Assembly (NCBI GenBank): GCA_965224105.1
Contig: CBDCYH010000002.1
Span: 1,922,001 to 1,986,000, forward strand
DNA: 64,000 nt
Direction of reading: 5' to 3'
From: CBDCYH01 sp965224105
Lineage (GTDB): Bacteria > Bacteroidota > Rhodothermia > Rhodothermales > JABDKH01
The notes below the pieces were generated by a model. It had not been told where the DNA came from and ran no database searches. It worked only from the letters and a program-made list of their open reading frames with translations. Shown here one piece after another: positions 61,939 to 64,000 of the stretch (position 1 is the first letter of the stretch; each line of letters opens with the position of its first letter). Made by a program: the position numbers and the translations under genes.

Positions 61939-64000
61939 TTACCACCCCACGCGACCGCGTTCCTGACGGTTTGCCTTGTCCTGGAAAAGCGGGTCAACGG
62001 ATGTGCGCGTTGTGTCCAGGGAGCCGATTGGCATCGAGTAATCTGGCGGGGCCTCAAATTTTACGTTCTCAAGTCGAGTATCCGGATTCAGCATGATCGA
62101 TTGTAGAAAGTCTCCAACCATGAAGAGCGCGTTGTGGGCGCCCTGGCCCCACCAGTTGGATCGGAACGCAACACGTCTGTCATTGAAGCCAACCCAGGCG
62201 CCTGTTACAAGCTGCGGATGCATCGCGATAAACCATCCGTCAGCGTTATTCTGCGTCGTGCCGGTTTTTCCTGCAAAATCATATTCGCGCAAATTGTAGT
62301 CGCTCATCAATCGAATACCGGTGCCCTCCCGGATGACGCCGCGCATCATGTCGACCACCGTAAAGGCAGTTTGTTCAGACAGCGCTTCTCGAGGAATGGG
62401 GGTGTTCTCGAAAAGTACGTTCCCGTGTCGATCCTCAATGCGACTAATGACGACCGGTTCGTATGCCAACCCGTTGACCAGAGTAGAGTATGCGCCTACC
62501 ATTTCCAACAAAGTGACATCACTTACACCAAGCGCCAGCGACGGCACTTCGTCGAGTCTGCTTTTCACGCCCATGCGTCTGGCGTAAAACGCGACCGTTT
62601 TCGGAGATACCATCAACACTAGTTGGCCGGTGATGGTATTCTTCGACTTGACCAGTCCTTCGCGGAGCGTAACCAGTTCGCCGGTACCGGCATCTTCTCC
62701 GGAGTTGGTCGGACTCCACTCGTTGCCCAATCCGTCCGTCCACAGGAATGTGGTATCCCGCAGCATGTGGTACGGAGAATACCCATTGTCGATGGCAGAC
62801 GTGTATACAAATGGTTTGAAGGTTGAACCAGGCTGCCTTTTCGCGAGTGCGACGTGATCGAACCAATCGGTAGTGAGATCGCGGCCGCCAACCCAGGCCT
62901 TAACTTCTCCATTGGTAGGATCCACGGAGACAAGGCCAGCCTCCAGCCTCGTTTTCTCGGCCTTCACCGAGTCCATGAAAGCGGTGTCTCGTTTCAACGA
63001 ATCCAATGCAGTCGTCGCGGTTAGTCCTGCATTCCGCAGACTCCTGAACCGTCCCGACTCCCGGATGAAAGCGTTCGTGTATTCCGGGTTCGCTTTCCAG
63101 TAATGCGCGAAAGGTTCGTAGTCTGTCTTGGCGACGTAAGGATCGGTAGTTGTCCCGAGGGCATACCCGCCTGCTCGGCTCCACTCATAGTCAACAACTT
63201 TTTGCAGCTCCTCCGTTCGCTTCGCGACAGCCGCCTGCGCTTCCGCCTGCAGTTTCGAATCGAGAGTAGTGTATATAACCAGTCCGTCTACGTAAAAGTC
63301 GTAGCCGTTCTGCTTGGCCCACGCAACTCCCTGGTTCCGAACATATTCGGCGAAATACGGAGCCAGACCGGAGGTTATATCCGATGAACGATAGTTTGTC
63401 TCGACCGGTACCTCTTTAACACTCTGGTAGTAGCTGTCGTCGAGCACGCCACGCTTTACCATTTGCGACAAAACCACGTTGCGACGCCGCCTGCTGTTCT
63501 CCGGGTTGCGAACCGGATTATAGTAGGTTAACGCTTTCAGCATTCCTACAAGAGTCGCGGACTGGAGCGTATCTAACTGCGCCGGAGTAGTCGAGAAAAA
63601 CGTTCGCGCGGCTGCATCAATACCGTAAGCGTTGTTGGCAAACTCGACAGTGTTCAGGTACATCTCTACAACTTCCCGCTTTGTGTACCGTCGTTCGAGC
63701 TGAATCGCGGTGAACATTTCCTTCAGCTTGCGCTTCACTGTTCTCTCCCGCCCGATCTGGTCGTTGTACAAATTCCTGGCGAGCTGTTGTGTAATGGTCG
63801 ACCCGCCCTGGGGATCCAACCGAAGTACGTGGTACGGAATAGCCAGCGTCCGGACAACATCGATCCCGGAATGCTTGTAGAAGCGGTGGTCTTCGGTTGC
63901 AATCAGTGCGTTGATTACACTCGGCGAGATGTCTTCGAACTCAACCCACGACCGGTTTTGACGTGCGTAGCGCTGGAGCTCCTCGCCATCCGCTGTGTAG
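61939..64000 (-). CDS. Class A penicillin-binding protein (PBP1A-like), partial at the window edge
   Basis: Peptidoglycan glycosyltransferase and transpeptidase. The open frame continues past the right edge, so the N-terminal membrane anchor is outside. I read the last 180 bases by translation: they encode ALIATEDHRFYKHSGID, the catalytic glycosyltransferase motif 1, followed by DPQGGSTITQQLARN (motif 2). The transpeptidase part has RQPGSTFKPFVY (SxxK serine), GLVKSKNTITGQ (SxN) and FAGKTGTTQNNADGWF (KTG). About 687 residues are visible, with the C-terminus complete. Both activities seem intact. Confidence 0.95.
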   Translation of the reverse strand, partial: YTADGEELQRYARQNRSWVEFEDISPSVINALIATEDHRFYKHSGIDVVRTLAIPYHVLRLDPQGGSTITQQLARNLYNDQIGRERTVKRKLKEMFTAIQLERRYTKREVVEMYLNTVEFANNAYGIDAAARTFFSTTPAQLDTLQSATLVGMLKALTYYNPVRNPENSRRRRNVVLSQMVKRGVLDDSYYQSVKEVPVETNYRSSDITSGLAPYFAEYVRNQGVAWAKQNGYDFYVDGLVIYTTLDSKLQAEAQAAVAKRTEELQKVVDYEWSRAGGYALGTTTDPYVAKTDYEPFAHYWKANPEYTNAFIRESGRFRSLRNAGLTATTALDSLKRDTAFMDSVKAEKTRLEAGLVSVDPTNGEVKAWVGGRDLTTDWFDHVALAKRQPGSTFKPFVYTSAIDNGYSPYHMLRDTTFLWTDGLGNEWSPTNSGEDAGTGELVTLREGLVKSKNTITGQLVLMVSPKTVAFYARRMGVKSRLDEVPSLALGVSDVTLLEMVGAYSTLVNGLAYEPVVISRIEDRHGNVLFENTPIPREALSEQTAFTVVDMMRGVIREGTGIRLMSDYNLREYDFAGKTGTTQNNADGWFIAMHPQLVTGAWVGFNDRRVAFRSNWWGQGAHNALFMVGDFLQSIMLNPDTRLENVKFEAPPDYSMPIGSLDTTRTSVDPLFQDKANRQERGRVGW

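Noticed and set aside
1..64000. CRISPR arrays, insertion sequences, integrase or att sites
   Set aside because: No regularly spaced repeats, transposase-like frames or terminal inverted repeats were seen on reading the window.

Overview
The window comes from a didermic (Gram-negative type) bacterium. It encodes a Wza/Wzc/Wzi-type polysaccharide export set, several predicted outer-membrane beta-barrels, lipoproteins and a TonB C-terminal-domain protein. Composition is roughly 50-58% GC by eye, but about 15.2-25.9 kb is clearly more AT-rich. The mixture (ArsR-SdpI pair, fused ATP sulfurylase/APS kinase, archaeal-type phosphoglycerate mutase relative, few Shine-Dalgarno sequences) would fit a Bacteroidota/Rhodothermota-like lineage. 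That placement is an inference, because no rRNA is present.

Layout. 1-35.4 kb is one large glycan locus. (i) 1-2973, minus strand: sugar aminotransferase, sulfotransferase, PglC/WcaJ-type phosphoglycosyltransferase and a GT4 glycosyltransferase cut by the window edge. (ii) 3321-6199, plus: Wzc-like tyrosine kinase/copolymerase and a small SLBB protein. (iii) 6587-12642, plus: UDP-glucose dehydrogenase, UDP-glucuronate decarboxylase, an SLC13 anion permease and a bifunctional PAPS synthase. (iv) 12756-16872, plus: RmlB, RmlA, RmlC and a beta-helix lipoprotein. (v) 25880-16876, minus: Wzx, GT4, Wzy, GT4, AsnB-like amidotransferase, NDP-sugar epimerase, GT4. (vi) 26369-30720, plus: NDP-sugar epimerase, a WecA/FlaA1 fusion and a WbpA-like dehydrogenase. 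(vii) 35354-30733, minus: WbpD-, WbpE- and WbpB-like enzymes and a Wzi-like barrel. A Wza-like SLBB exporter lies apart at 58.7-60.4 kb.

Together these genes supply dTDP-4-keto-6-deoxyhexose, UDP-GlcA, UDP-Xyl and UDP-2,3-diacetamido-glucuronate, activate sulfate to PAPS, assemble lipid-linked units, then flip, polymerise and export them. The pairing of sulfate uptake, PAPS synthesis and a sulfotransferase, with no sulfate-reduction gene in view, suggests a sulfated surface polysaccharide.

35.4-64 kb is mixed housekeeping and accessory DNA. It holds a TPR protein, a 2-phosphoglycerate-kinase-like gene with two ATP-cones beside an ApgM-like gene, a trans-3-hydroxy-L-proline catabolic pair, a hydrolase, an ArsR/SdpI operon with a clear operator, tRNA-Lys and tRNA-Leu, a copper-oxidase pair, a YiiX-like hydrolase opposite an unknown gene and a TPR protein, an ICMT-like methyltransferase, a GatZ-like protein, a TonB-domain lipoprotein, a short pyrophosphatase, aspS, a sodium:solute symporter, a BamA-like barrel, a Wza-like protein, ispE, an unknown gene and a class A PBP cut by the right edge. 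No insertion sequence, CRISPR array, rRNA or replication origin was seen.
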